The notes below the pieces were generated by a model. The model saw nothing but the letters and a program-made list of their open reading frames with translations. It made no database searches and had not been told where the DNA came from. A program made the translations under genes and the position numbers. A DNA stretch of 64,000 nt from Maylandia zebra (taxonomy: Eukaryota; Chordata; Actinopteri; Cichliformes; Cichlidae), in the NCBI RefSeq assembly GCF_041146795.1, contig NC_135182.1:32470509-32534508 (forward strand), written 5' to 3'. Of the stretch, positions 50,057-62,343 are shown piece by piece (the stretch's first letter is position 1; every line of letters begins with the position of its first letter).

Positions 50057-52023
50057 TACACAAACAGTTTCGATATGAGAAATGAGTTCTGATGAGTCCG
50101 TGATTCCACTTTTTAGCACAGCTCGTCAAACACACACTTTCTCAGTGATGTTACCGCATCTGTGACGCGGCTGTGTACAGAAGAGGCGCATGCTGAGGTC
50201 AAGTTCCGGTGAATGCAGCTCCATCTGGTGGCGGCTGACACCTGTTGCACTGTGGTTACCTGTTACTGTTAAAACAGTTTTTAAAAAGTGCCCGTTTTAA
50301 CTCAAGGTTTATTTTCGTCCTTTATTATCTAATTGGTGATTCAATGGAAAAAAATGGAGAAGATCAGAATTTTACAATAATACAACAACACGTGAAACAA
50401 AGTCATCTCCTCAGTAAGCAGATTCACCAAGTTTCTGATCAAACTGACCACAACTAAAATAAATAAATAAATAATAATTACACTTAATACATATTTATAT
50501 ATTCACAGTAACAAAAAGTAACAAAAATATTTTTTCTCTCCTAGTTTTAGTTTATAGTTTAGTTTTAGGAATCAGGTGAAAAAAATCCCAACAACAACAG
50601 CTGAGCAAACTCGCACTGAATTCATTGTAAGTGTATATTAATATAATGTTGGCGTATCAAAAGTAAATGCATTCAGTGCAGAAAGGAACTCATGTAAGAG
50701 TAATTAACACCATCAGTAATTATGTTCATGTGTCAGTAGCTGATGTAGCACTGTATAGTACTACTGTTGTGGCTGGATAAGGTGGGTGGAGCCTAATTTA
50801 CTACAGAACCGCATCCCCTTCTTACCATATGTGTTTAATTAAAACTCAGATTTTAGAGTAATTTAGTAAATTAATACCCTCCTCAAAAAACTGAAGGGCA
50901 CACTTGGCACTCTGCACCAGAGACAAAGATGTTTTGATTCCTAACTGAGCAGACTGATATTCCTGAAGTTGAACTGACTTTGTGATCATCTAGTTTTCAC
51001 TTAATAAAAAAATACTAAACTTTTTAATTAGTTTATAATACCAGATATAGCGTGGAATAAAATTTTATGAAAGTCATAGATATGTAATTTATTCAATGCA
51101 AAATAATTCCAATATGACTTATAGTGTAACTGTAAAAAAAATTAAAAGGCTTTATGTTAAAATTTGGCTTTGAGCTGTGTTTGGGGTTTTAAATTCCCTG
51201 CTTCACAAAGATGCAAAGCAGAGGGTTGCTTCCCCTCATGGGAGTTCAGCTCTAAGAAGCAAAGCGCCGTTTTCATTCTATAGTTATCCTAATGCTGAAA
51301 AGGCATTTTATTTTACCCCACCTCAGGTCTTTATTACTTTCTTGAAAGGTAGTTTAGAGATCCTTCCACCCATCAGCACTTCACAGTGTTTTGCCATCTT
51401 TCTTTAATTCTGTGTGATGGCTTTTTTCTCTGTCTCATCAGAGTTTGATGTATTGATGTCGGTGTGTTCATTTTTGATCTGTCTGCTTGTGTTTTAGATA
51501 GAGCTGATGTAGTCTCCACAGTGTTACAGAGTTCTGTGCACTACCAAGTTAGAAACTTTCAGTCTGGAATTACAATCGGACTTCTGACACTTTCTTGTAG
51601 TTCTGATGTTTCCTGCTATCACAGTGCTGCTTAGTGAGCAATGTTCTGCTGGAAGTTTGAGGCAGATGAATAATGACTGCAAGCTGATTTGCACGAATAA
51701 GCCTCTGATGAGTCGATCAAAACCACCGTTATCAGTCATCTGAGTGACATCTGAATAATGGAAGAGCAATAACTCACGGAAATCTAAGCTTTTATACAAG
51801 GAAGTCAAACCAAAAGAAATCATGCAGACCCTAAATCTCTCTATGCCATTTCCCCCTTTCTCCTCAGGGACAGCTGCTCCTCCCTGAGCTCAGTTCAGAG
51901 GTCAACTTAAAAAGAAGTTCCTCCTCCCCACATTTGACAGGCACATGCTCAGATTTGTCTTAATATTAAAGTTTTTACCTCTTTACCCTGCAATATAAAG
52001 TAGTATGAACTGGCAACTTAGCC
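50057..52023. other. intergenic DNA right of tRNA-Ser(AGA)
   Basis: A/T-rich DNA with no recognised gene or element. Short open frames here have no homology that I can name. Confidence 0.45.
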
Positions 52024-52480
52024 TTCCATCCTCTGTTGCTTCTCCCGGTCTGGGTTGTGGGGACAGAGATACCCAGGCCTCCTTTGTCCAGCCACCTTCT
52101 CCAACTCCACCTGAGAGACATAATCTCACCAGCACGTCCTGGATCTAGCCCAGGACCTTTACCCATTTGGAGATGCCCAAAACAGCTCAACTGGGAGGTG
52201 TCCAGAAGGTAATCCTAGTCAGATGCATTGAACCACCTCAACTTGCACTGTTGAGTAGTCTACTCTGACTCCCTCTCAAAACACTGAGCTCCTCAACCTG
52301 TCAACTTGTTTGGTCACTACCCTCCACATGCAGCCATAGATGTGGGTGAGAATGCTGATCTGATAGTGAAGCTACAGCTTCACTTTCGTGCTCAGCTTTC
52401 TGTTCATCATAACAAACCAACACAAGATCTGCATTACTGCAGATTACTATTTACTCATCCTATAGAACTGCAATCACAGC
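52024..52480 (-). mobile_element. Rex-type LINE 3' fragment, minus strand
   Basis: It begins 'ccatcctctgttgcttctcc' and contains 'gagagacataatctcaccag', 'cgtcctggatctagcccagg', 'caactgggaggtgtccagaa' and 'ctgagctcctcaacctgtca', then 'cagctttctgttcatcataa' and 'ctgcattactgcaga'. These are decayed versions of the reverse-strand C-terminal part of an abundant teleost LINE encoding LFADDVVLLAS-type reverse transcriptase. No open frame survives. The family name (Rex3/RTE group) is tentative. Confidence 0.6.
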
Positions 52481-53014
52481 ACAGGTTTTTGTGTCACTTT
52501 TTCTATGTGGTACAGCTGAGTGTGAAGCAGCTGGTTTGAGTTCCTGTGGCTTTGGTCTTATGCTTCAGAATGGTGGATTCACTGTTAAGGATAGAAGGCG
52601 ATTAAATGTCTCCCAACCTTACCTGACTGATGATTACCTGATGATACTGATTCCCTGACTGAGCAGATTGGTGTGATGTCAACAGTAACTCGGATCATTG
52701 TGATGAAGAAACAGCTAAAACAAAAAGTAAGGCTTTCAATCTCTGAGATTATGTAAGTTCCAGCCTCCATCGATGGCCATGAGCTCTGTGTGCAGAGTCT
52801 ACTTCAGCTATACCACAGGGCCAGAAGTGGGGTATACCTATATCCATCCCATATTGACACAAAACAATCACACAAATGAAACTGTCACATGAGAAAAAGT
52901 GAGATCCAGATCATATGCAGTATGTGTATGACCAATCCATCCTTTAAAATTGACTTAAACTGGCCTATTTTAACTAAGTCTGAATAAGGTAAGAGTGATG
53001 TGTGTAGGTGTGGA

Positions 53015-53212
53015 ACTAGACTGTTGCTTCATGTCGTAAAGAGCCAGGTGAGGTGATTCCAAAATCCAGTCAGGATGCCACAGGCATTCTCTCCTTGGAG
53101 ATTTTCCAGGCATTTCCACCTGGAAGGGGGACACTGGTGTAAACCAATAACTCACCGTGCCTCAGTATCCCCCTGGAGAAACAGGAAAACACTGAGAAAA
53201 ATGGATGGATGG
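53015..53212 (+). mobile_element. Rex-type LINE 3' fragment, plus strand
   Basis: 'ggagattttccaggcatttc', 'cacctggaagggggacac' and 'tcagtatccccctggagaa' followed by 'aaaatggatggatgg' matches the 3' end of the same LINE family as the fragment at 52024-52480, but on the opposite strand, with an ATGG tail. Residual peptide similarity is weak. Confidence 0.55.
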
Positions 53213-54034
53213 TGATACAGATTATGATTATGACACTAATAAACACTACCAACATGTCATTGCTTCAAAACAGACAAAGACCGACACAGAATATGTTACA
53301 TTTCGTGATATAAATTATTTATTTACATTTACAGAAAAATTACCCCATCAAGACAACGTAGTAATAACTATTGGAAATAGAACCCAAGATACAGTAGCTG
53401 ACGTCATCGTCACAACCGAACAGAGAGCTCTATAATAACATTGTGCCCTCTGTCAAAGGTCTCCTATAACACAAGGTGCAAGGCATCACGTGTAGCCCCC
53501 AAACCCCCCCACCCCCCTCCCAGGCTGAACACACACCTCATTAAAAGCCAGATACCCTGCTTTGCACTACCCCGATTTGCTTTGTACCCCTCATCTACAA
53601 AGAACAGCTAGCCCACCTCTACCAAAGTGCACACATCTAATACACATTCACACACACACACATTCAGTATCCTCCGCACCCCCCCCTCCCGAGTCCTCAT
53701 AGTTCGTGTTTTGTTTAGTTTTTTTCAGGAAAAACCTTCAGAAAAAGGTGCAAGGAGACACATGGGCATGGGTAGGGGGCTGGCGGCGGCGGTGACTGAT
53801 GACAGCATTTCTCCAATGTGTAATCATTGTCACCTCACTTGTGTGCCAGCTCTGTCTTTGCTTTGCCACCATCCTCCATGGACATTCTTTGAGTTCATAC
53901 TGGGAGAGAGGGCGAAGAGTGATGGGAAGCAGATGCTAATTTTCAGGGTTGGCCTACTTGGGGGCGGGGAAGAAACATCTAACGCCACAGCGCTCCGTAA
54001 CGTGGAGAGGGGACTCTGTCTGGTGTGTCTGGGC
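53213..54034 (-). other. tmeff2 3' untranslated region
   Basis: DNA after the tmeff2 stop at 54035. A minus-strand AATAAA at 53318-53323 would give a 3' untranslated region of about 720 bases. No transposon fragment is seen between this signal and the stop, while LINE pieces begin just beyond, which fits the transcript end lying near 53300. Confidence 0.5.
53318..53323 (-). promoter_or_regulatory. candidate tmeff2 polyadenylation signal
   Basis: AATAAA on the minus strand about 710 bases after the stop codon and about 100 bases before the Rex-type LINE debris. Chosen as the first canonical signal that I found downstream. Confidence 0.45.
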
Positions 54035-54131
54035 TCAGATCAGTCGGGTGGAGGCGCGCATGGTATTCTCTGAACTGAAGTGGACATTGTTCTGCTTCTG
54101 CCGGTTGATCCTGTTGGTCCGTGGGCACTTC
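54035..54131 (-). CDS. tmeff2: tmeff2 last coding exon: cytoplasmic tail
   Basis: After the GTTTCAG acceptor the exon reads KCPRTNRINRQKQNNVHFSS and ends ENTMRASTRLI and TGA at 54035. Human TMEFF2 ends KCPRSNRIHRQKQNTGHYSS..ASTRLI, so the match is nearly complete. The paralogue TMEFF1 differs here. The first base completes the Arg codon begun in the preceding exon. The short basic tail includes a G-protein-activating-like RINRQKQ region in the family literature. Stop and reading frame are unambiguous. Confidence 0.93.
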
Positions 54132-54589
54132 CTGAAACACAAAATCACGAAGAAGATGAATTACTGTTTTAATATTAATCTAATAACTCAGACTTTAAAG
54201 GGAGAAACATGGATGGCAGACTGCTGCTTTAATACAATACAATACCTCTGCTTTAATACTTTAAAGCAGAGGTCCCAAACCTTTTTCATGTAAATCACCT
54301 GTCAGGGACACAGATGTTAGCACACGATTATAATGACCAAAAGAATTCATGATACACGCAATATGACTGAAAAATGAGTAAAAATCACCTTTTTTAAAAA
54401 TGACTACAGTTTAGAATGTAACAGCACCAACAAATTGAGTATTAAAAAAAGAATACTAAAAATAAAGTAAAGCTTAATTTGTAACCTTAAACAAGCATGA
54501 AGAAAAACACATTTGTAAATCACAGTTAGAGCCTGCTTCTTTCTTTTATGTTACATATGTTCAGGTTCACTGTTAATAAGTCTGAGTTT

Positions 54590-54830
54590 GGGATTCATGT
54601 GCCTGCTTCTTTGACTCGTGCAACCCCCAAAGGCCACATCCACCAGGCCGAGAGACCGGAGAGTCACACCTACTGAAAGGTTTGCATTCCGCGATCGATT
54701 GGCGAGTGGTTGTTGGCAGTCACTGAGAAATTTGTTAAAGCTCCAGTCACGCCAGGGACCAGTTAGTGGCCCCCTGGCAACCACAGGTTGCTAGGGAGAA
54801 ATGTATTCCCTGACAACTGGAGACTGAGCA
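54590..54830. mobile_element. degenerate MITE-like repeat related to the copy at 35961-36349
   Basis: 'ccccctggcaaccacaggtt' followed by 'gctagggagaaatgta' shares the phrase ggcaaccac(n)tgttgctaggga with the Harbinger-like element in the cavin2 intron, and 'cgattggcgagtggttg' resembles its inner part. Ends and target duplications are not recognisable. Confidence 0.35.
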
Positions 54831-56180
54831 GCCTCTTTGCGATTTGTTTCAGCTGTGTCTGATTGTGTGACTGCAGCTACACTGATGTATGCCGCATTCA
54901 CCTCCAAATGGGGAACATAACAAAGATCCCAGGGCATTGGAAGGACTTTCAAGCACCTCTGATCCCAATTAGACTGCCAGAAAAAGACCGATCCATGGAA
55001 GCCCCACCCAGCAACCCCACAGCATCCAAAGGATCTGGTGCCAAACAACCCAAAGCACTCCGTGTGATTCTGAGTACATAGCCATGCTATTCAGCAATAC
55101 TCAGCGTTGCTTGCAAAACTTATTGCTGCAAAAACAAAAGAAGCATCTGAAAACAAATCAGATGAACACCTGTTTGAGACTTTTGTAGCGGGAAAATGAG
55201 AGGACAATCTGTAGAGAGATGATTTTCTTTTTTAACAGAAACAGAAAATAGCATTTCATAAGATGCTGAATTTGTAGGAAATGACTAACATCTTCATCTT
55301 TGAAAAATCAAACAAAATATTGTCTTTGCCAACAATTTCATAGGAACCAGAGGGCTTGGGCTCCACAGAAGAAGTTCAAGTTATAAAAGCCTTGTTTGTT
55401 CTGTTCATTTTATAAGACAGAAGTAACGAATAATAAAAATAAAATGGTGGAAACATGGTATTTTGCAGGGAAGTCCTTTTGAACAGACCTTTTCCAAGAT
55501 GTCACAAAATCTCTTACACAAGAGGCAAAGCATAGGGATGACCTTTTCCACTTCCCCCTGTTTGTCCTTTAACTGAATGGCAAATCTTTACAACAAACAG
55601 AAATCACATAAAACTCCAGCAACATTCATAAAACGCAACAAATGACGCGCAAATTCGATCGGCTTGACAGAGACAGAGCGAGTCAGTAACCGCTGAAACG
55701 CTCGCCTGCGTCGATTCGCTTGGAAGTTCATTCCTTTCGACTCGTAGAAGAATTTTCAAGTATGTTTTTGTGTTAAATGGATATCGCTACGCTGCAGGAC
55801 ACATTAGTGTTGCTGTCGCTGTATTTCGTGTTATAAATTCTCTCTTTGCTTCTTTATCTCCTCTCCTTACCCTCTCACCCTGCTCCACTTTCTCATTTCG
55901 CCCCTCCTCCTCCCTCCTTTGCTCGGAGGAGCAGTTTTGTCTCGGTCAAAACTCCTTTAAAATCTTTTATTAAATGTCATAAATTGCTTAGGTCAGCCAG
56001 AGGCAGACAAGCTGCAGGCTATATGTGAATGTGTGTGTTTGTGGCTCTGAGTGTGGGTGGGTTTTTATAGTGAATACAAAATGCTTATGTTAAAACACAA
56101 GTGTCTGTGTGTGTGTGCATGCTGGACTATACAGATATGTGTGGGTTTCTGTGCTTGCATACACACCTGCAGGTTTTCAG

Positions 56181-56183
<3 letters not shown>

Positions 56184-56213
<30 letters not shown>
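56184..56213. repeat. (TG)n microsatellite
   Basis: Fifteen TG units in the tmeff2 last intron. Confidence 0.9.
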
Positions 56214-56214
<1 letters not shown>

Positions 56215-56390
56215 CCCCTGAGAACGTGACAGTACTTTCTATGTGTGCCCAAAACCTCGGTGACCTTTCAGCTGTTGCCTACATGCTCAGGAGTCTGTAA
56301 CTCCCAGATACACACAACATGGAAAACACTGCTCCCAGGCTCATTAGTAGGCTGTTTTTGTATATGTGTGTGTGTTCGAGCATGACTCAC

Positions 56391-56549
56391 CTGGTAATGC
56401 AGAGCACCACCACACAGATGATGACCACCTGGAGTGCTCCGATGATAGAGGCGATGAGGACATAGTGCAGTTTGCCGGAGCCTGGCACCACATAGAGGAC
56501 GTTGTACTCCTTGATGTCACAATGGGGGCCCCTAAAACCCGAGTGACAG
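56391..56549 (-). CDS. tmeff2: tmeff2 penultimate coding exon: end of EGF-like domain and transmembrane helix
   Basis: TMEFF2 (tomoregulin) is a type I membrane protein with two follistatin modules and one EGF-like domain. It can be shed and modulates growth-factor signalling, mainly in brain and prostate. The exon begins after GATCTCAG with CHSGFRGPHCD, the last two cysteines of the EGF-like domain. The stalk IKEYNVLYVVPGSGKLHY follows, then the membrane helix VLIASIIGALQVVIICVVV and LCIT, ending at a GTGAGT donor within the Arg codon. Human TMEFF2 has YSVLYVVPGPVRFQYVLIAA and ICVVVLCITRKCP at the same place. The rest of the EGF-like domain and the follistatin modules were not found to the right and should lie beyond the window. 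Confidence 0.93.
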
Positions 56550-57799
56550 CTGAGATCACGCACACACAGACGCACAAACGCACAAGAGTGGGGGGAAAGT
56601 GAGAGAGAAAGCGAGTCATTCCTGTGCACGGAGTGACAGGTTCATTATTTTTAGCATTTCTAATTGAAACGTCACCGAGTGTTTGATAAAGACATTGCGG
56701 TGGAACGCCGCATTTCTGTGACAGTGTGGTGACTTGATTTTTTCCTTAGCTGTAGCTGTTCAGATGAACATGACTGATGGGGTTTGCGGTTAGCGGCATA
56801 AAAATGCATAATCTTCTCTTTGTTCTAGGCCTGTGGGCATACTAATGCTGCCATTATAGATAGTGTGTTAAGCTGTGTGTCTGTATAGAACATACACATG
56901 TAGCTGCCACAGTGAAGTGCTGAAAGCAACCAGATGAAAACGTCAAGTAGTGCGATTGGTCAGGTTGGGCTCCTTGTGTTTTCTCTTACAAGCTTCTGAT
57001 ATCAGGAGATTAATAGGGAAGACACTCAGGGAATAATGGAATGTAAGAACAGTTACTGCAGGGACTATAATTAAAGCATGATGCAATTCGGTCATGATAC
57101 ATCCATCTTGTGGTGCGGCGCTGGTATCAGTGTGTGAAATCAAACACTGAACGATTAATCAAAGCTTTCGCTGTGGGGAGCTGTGGCGCTCGAGCTGTCA
57201 TTGACACCTTAGGACAAAAATAAAATCCAGATTTTATTTTAGAAAATAGAAAATCTATAGAAAACCTTCTCAGGAAATGATCTTCGGGGTGGATAGATAT
57301 TAACTATTTGTTATCTGGGGTGCCAAACTCATTTAGCTCATCCCAAGTAGGTCAAGCCACTTGAGCCACATTTCAAGAAAAGCCACATACCATCTTAAAA
57401 AGAGAAAATCTAAAATGTGTCCTTTTTTGATGTAAATAAGGACATAGGTACATATATTTAATAAACTATCCACTTACAAAGATCAGTAACAACAGAATAA
57501 GAGATGCAAAAGCAGCAATAGGTCCCAGCTTTTCTACATTCAGTTCATTTTCTGTCATTATAAAGAACACCTGCTCCTTGGATTCATCACTTTACTTGTT
57601 GTTTGTAGCGCTTTCTTTGTGCATAGGAATTTGCTAAGAGTGCTGCCCCCTGGTGGAGGCTAAAGAATCTGCATTTTCAAATGTGCACATTGAAAAACAA
57701 AGATGCAAACACAGAGTTTTGTCTTGCAGGTTATGGTCGGGTGAGCTGGTGAGCTGGTTAGTACTTGGATTCGAGTCAACATGGAAAACCTAGGTGGTG
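56550..57799 (-). other. tmeff2 intron, left part
   Basis: Intron DNA upstream of the transmembrane exon. The phrase 'ggggtgccaaactcatttag' at about 57318 with 'gccacatttcaagaaaagcc' resembles a decayed hAT-type element. No exon was found. Confidence 0.4.
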
Positions 57800-57905
57800 C
57801 AAAGTTGGGTGACGTAGTTGGTTGAGTGGTTAGGAGACAAGACACACCTTTCTGTGTGGAACTGGTGTGCCTGTGTGGGTCTTTGCCAGCATGACAGCAG
57901 TAAGT
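57800..57905 (+). repeat. fragment of a common teleost interspersed repeat
   Basis: 'tggttgagtggttaggagac' followed by 'cacctttctgtgtggaactg' and 'tgtgtgggtctttgc' matches the decayed start of a very frequent fish repeat (ggttagcactg...cctttctgtgtggagtttgc type). Another part of the same repeat appears near 63180. Confidence 0.4.
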
Positions 57906-57979
57906 ATGCCCACTTCCACAGCTCAGTTTCTATGTATTCAATGATATTGTCTCATTTTTTATACTGTATGACAGTTTGA

Positions 57980-58275
57980 GCTTTGCTATCTATAATTAGG
58001 CATTTGACATCTTTATACAACCAAACTCTGAAAACAATGGATAGAAAGCCTGTTTGGTGGCATCCTTGTCACATTTTAAAGAAATATAATTTACTTAGTT
58101 TTGAGAGATTTATTCATTTGTCTTTTCTTAACTTAGTTTTCAAATGTATAAACAGTCTGGGTCCAGAGTGTTTTTCCAGACACGTTCAAAGAAAAGACAG
58201 TGATAGCATTACTGGGAGGCAAGGTGTGACTGTGAAATACCACATCACAGATCTAAAGTTGGACAGCAGCAAGCC
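57980..58275 (+). mobile_element. fragment of LINE reverse transcriptase C-terminal region
   Basis: The open frame at 57983-58288 reads LTSLYNQTLKTMDRKPVWWH, ILKKYNLLSFERF and LVFKCINSLGPECFS. Fish LINE C-termini commonly show the pattern LYKQ.LK..D.KP..(Y/F)H...L.KYNLL.(F/W)E.........LVFK.I..L.P. The piece lacks both the RT core and the 3' tail and is a fossil fragment inside the tmeff2 intron. Confidence 0.6.
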
Positions 58276-58288
58276 ACAGCAATTTTAA

Positions 58289-60319
58289 ATACATCATAAA
58301 TCATAATTTCACAAAGATTCATACCCTCTAGCATGTATACATGCTAGAACATACTTGAAAACATGCACAACCAATGTGCATTTTACAACATATCTAATTT
58401 ATACTAATCTTTTCCATATGGGTGTTGAACGTGTGTCAAACCCTGAGTCCCAAATATTGCTTTGAATGACACCAGCTCCTACTTGAAAACATGTTAGCGT
58501 GGCTGTGAAGAGCTCTAGACCTCAGGCTGGGGCGAGACTGACAGCCTTCTCTAATGGGCCAGATGTTTGGCTGGATGGTTCCAGCCCACTGGCTGTATGG
58601 TTGATACCTCTGCGCTTATTTCGAGGGTATTTTCTGACATCTGACAAAACAAAACAAAAAATACCCAAATTTCACCACCCTGCAAAAAAGTGAAGTCAAA
58701 ATGAACAATGCTGGGTTCATACCACAAGTTTGTTTTGCTACGTTTAGTCCAAAATTATTTCAGAATTTAAAAAAGTCCAGCAAATATCAAAAGTGTAAAT
58801 TAGAGTCCAAACAACAATGACCCAAAACATCTTATTGAACTTGTTACTCTCACCAAAAAACCTGATACAAAAGAAATGAAGACAGGTGTTGCAAGCTTGG
58901 CTACACTGTTGCCTTTGTGTGTCAGATACAGCCTGGCTTCCATACAAGGACATGTGGGGTAAAACAGACAAAAACCCTTTTGTATTTAGAGGTAGTCTTT
59001 TACGGATGCAATCGGCAGCATAATACTACAGGTTTTGCCAGCTTGGTGTAGACCTTGAGTGGGAAAACACACACAAACACACACAAAAGACTAATGGAGA
59101 TGATCTTTGTCCTCAGAGACGAGCTAAAACAGTCCCCCTTTTAATCTCCCCTTCTCCTCCATCTCCTCTTTACCTGCTTTTCCTGTCTCTGGGGAGGCTG
59201 TTACCCACCAACACCTGCACATCCTTGTTTGGCACAAACACACACACACAAACACACAACCTGCTTCACATTCTCTATCCCTTCGACCTGACAGCGTACG
59301 AGATGAACATTGCAACCTTGTTCTGTTCGGGGGTTGTGCTTGGTTTCCACACTCGTGTACCGCACAAACACACACACAGTCACAGACATGCACCACTCCC
59401 ACAGAGACTGCTGCGCTTTCCTTCACATTAAGATACAGACTTTGCCTCGTACAGCCATCAGGGGGCAGCAGAGACCCTCCGCACTCCCTGGCTGCTCAGC
59501 ATGCAAAGAGAACGTCTGGGATGATCGAGGTTAGAGAGAAAGTAGAGAGAGATAGCGCCAGCGAGAGACACCGAGACCCCCTGGCTGCTACACTATCAGG
59601 CTGTAAAAGATGGCAGACCTGAGCAGCACACATGTATACTGGCTTGGTGTGTGGGTGGTGGGTTTTAATATCATTCCTCAGTGTGCCTTTTTGTAAATGC
59701 ATATCTCTGCTGCCTGTGTTAAGTGTGTTCTGTGTGCCTGTATGAATATGAAATTTGCACCTGTGTGGCCAATTCTCAGCTGGTGTGTCTGTCGGCAAAA
59801 TAGGGGCACAGGGGTGCACAGAATTCACGGTTTCGCATGAACTCTGGTTTTAGAGTGACAGCTTGATACACACAGTGAAAGCATCAATTTATTTTCAAAA
59901 AAGGAAAATGCTCTAAAGTTTGTAATTGTCCGTAATTCCAACGTTAAATGCTGAAGCAACTAAATGCTGCACTCTCTCAGTACAGAATTGGACCTGTTTC
60001 TTCTGTGACGGTAAAAACATAGACTGTATATAGTAGATGGATGTATTTAAACCCACCTACTACCATTTTCAAACAGCTTCGAGAATTTTAGCTGTGACTG
60101 TTTTGTTATTTAGGGCCACAAATGATCATACTTAATTTCCAGCTAGATAGCGAGCTTTTTTAACTAAGAGTATTGGATTCGTTTTTCAGTCCTGGAGGTT
60201 ACGGCTTGAGTAAAAAAAACATTATGGGACATAATATACTTTCAGCTTCTCTCTTGAATGGACCCAGATGTTTGACTTGGTACATTATATATTGTATCAT
60301 AAGCCACGACCTGAACACA
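58289..60319 (-). other. tmeff2 intron, middle part
   Basis: No exon was recognised. Short CA clusters occur near 59238-59260 and 59366-59380. The open frames covering them on both strands (59124-59534) are repeat artefacts. Confidence 0.4.
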
Positions 60320-61490
60320 TACATGAAAAGATATTTGCCCTCTTCCTGATTTCTTCGCACTTAAATGTTTTAGATCGTCAAATAAATTTCATTTTTAGAC
60401 AAAGGTAAGCTGAGTTAACACAAAAATACATGTTTGAAATGATAATTTAATTTATTAAGGGAAAAAAGTCTCTTCAAACCTACCCGACTCTGTGTGAAAA
60501 ATTAATTGCTGCCATTGTTAAATCATGAATTAACTGTGATTATCCACATATTTTGCAAAGCTGGGTTTAATTTCAATAGGTACACCCAGGCCTCATCACT
60601 GCCAGACCTGTTGAATTGAGAAGTCACTTAAATAGAACCTTTCTGACAAAGTAAAGCGGGCTAAACAATCTCAAAAAGCAATTCATAGTCCTACAATCTC
60701 AAGAATAGCAGAGAAGCAAACTCACATCTATCAAAATCATTTCTAAGGTTCTGGGACTCCAACGAACCATGACGAGAACCATTATCCAAAACTGGAGAAA
60801 TCTGAAACAGTGGTGAACGTTTTCAGGAGCAGGCAGCCTACTGTTGAATCAGGAGGTCACAAGAACTGCAGAGTTCATGATTCAGCACAAGAAAGAGACG
60901 ATGATGATCCCCAATATGTTTGGGAAAATACTCTGTGGACTGTTTAGACAAAAGTTTTACTTTTTAGAAGGTTTGAGTTCCGTTATCTGGCATAAAACTA
61001 CCGCGGCACTTCATAACAAGAACATCATACCAACAGTCAAACATGGTGGTGGTAGTGTGGTGGTCTGGCGAGCTGCTTTGCTGCTTCAGGATCTTGAGGA
61101 CTTGCCACAGCTGCTCTCTGTCCGACCACCAGTTCATGCCCTGAAACTAAAGTGAACTTGGATTATGTATATCTGAAACACACAGCTCTCCGTCTGAATG
61201 ACTCAACAAACTGATGGTTTTGGACTTAAATCGGATGGAGATGCTTTGGTTTAACCTTCACCACCTCCAATGTGGCATCGCTGTGAGATTTGAAAGACTC
61301 ATTAGCAGTTGCAGTTGTCAAGGGTGACACAATGACTTATTTCATTCAGGGGGCTTTTACTTTAAATTTAAATTACTAATAAATTACTAATAAAGTTGAT
61401 CATCATTTGAAAACTGTATTTTGTATTTACTTTAGTTATGTTTGCTAATATTACAATTTATTTGATGACATTTTTTTGTCTGTAAATACC
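60320..61490 (+). mobile_element. degenerate Tc1-like transposon
   Basis: The left terminal region ('gatatttgccctcttcctga', 'cacttaaatgttttagatcg') and the right region ('atcatcatttgaaaactgta', 'atttacaatt'-like decay to about 61490) are inverted counterparts. Long ends such as 'gttaacacaaaaatacatg' against 'ctgtattttgtatttacttt' support this. Between them, transposase remnants include TMTRTIIQNWRNLKQW at about 60765-60815 and IIPTVKHGGGSVVVW at 61024-61071. Frames are broken and the catalytic region is partly deleted: about 1.17 kb remain, against roughly 1.6 kb for intact relatives. It lies in the tmeff2 intron. Confidence 0.7.
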
Positions 61491-62343
61491 AACTTAAAAA
61501 TCTCAAACACTGCACGAATCTTTAAATAATTCATAGTTTCCTCCTTCCACATATAATATGTTTTTTTATAAAGATTTGACTGAGCTGGCACAGAATGACT
61601 TGCAGCGTCTGTCGCTTTGCTGTCACTTTGCAGATTTTATCAACAATAACAAATTTAATAATTTCAGCAAATACGCAGTAATAACAGGATAAGGCTTTCA
61701 GGGTTAATAAAAATAATAAATCATTTAAATTGATCACTTTTATTCAACATCATAAATGAACATGGATGAAGCAGGAAAGCCAGTAAATCCATCTGCATTT
61801 ATCTATGATTGAATGTGAGAGTTTCTTAAAGTGTCTGTTATCAGCAGCTGCTTCAAGTTTCTGCTTCAGTTCATGAATCCCCTGCAGCCATCCGAAGGCA
61901 GCGGCACAGATATGTTGATACATCTGCAGTTTATGATTAGAGCACAGCAACACCAGAGCGCCGAGCTATTACGCACACTTGTACACAGTTACATGCAAAT
62001 GACACTAGGCTGCTACAAAGTAACCACACATCCCCACAAATCACTGGTGTAGTACTACATGATTTACTGCTTTATACCACATCTGCACCAAGAAGATGCC
62101 TGGATTTCTCTGTAGCTGCTTAAAATGCCCCAGGATATGTCCTCCCTTTCCTTTATTTTTGGGCTATATTTTTGTCACAAAAAAAATGGGCAGGTAGACA
62201 CGAGCATTGTACTGATCAAAGTTCAGGCAACAGAGTAGTCTGTGTGCATAACAACTACAAAACTGAGTGCTTCAGCTGTATGATCACACCCAAAGATGGA
62301 AAACTAAAAACTAAAAATGTTTGTATATAACAATGTGACATCT
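61491..62343 (-). other. tmeff2 intron, A/T-rich stretch
   Basis: No exon or element was recognised. The minus-strand open frames at 61531-61737 and 61750-61953 have no recognisable homology. Confidence 0.4.

Larger units (their letters stand above)
54132..56390 (-). other. tmeff2 last intron
   Basis: A 2.26-kb intron with GTGAGT donor and CAG acceptor. It carries a short hAT-like phrase near 54266-54320 ('gcagaggtcccaaacctttt'), a degenerate MITE-like stretch at about 54590-54830 and a TG microsatellite at 56184-56213. The pyrimidine-rich block at 55850-55930 is not coding. Confidence 0.7.

Noticed and set aside
59124-59534. Cysteine/valine- and histidine/threonine-rich frames
   Set aside because: They are translations of CA/TG repeats on either strand. 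The cysteine pattern does not fit the missing tmeff2 EGF or follistatin exons.
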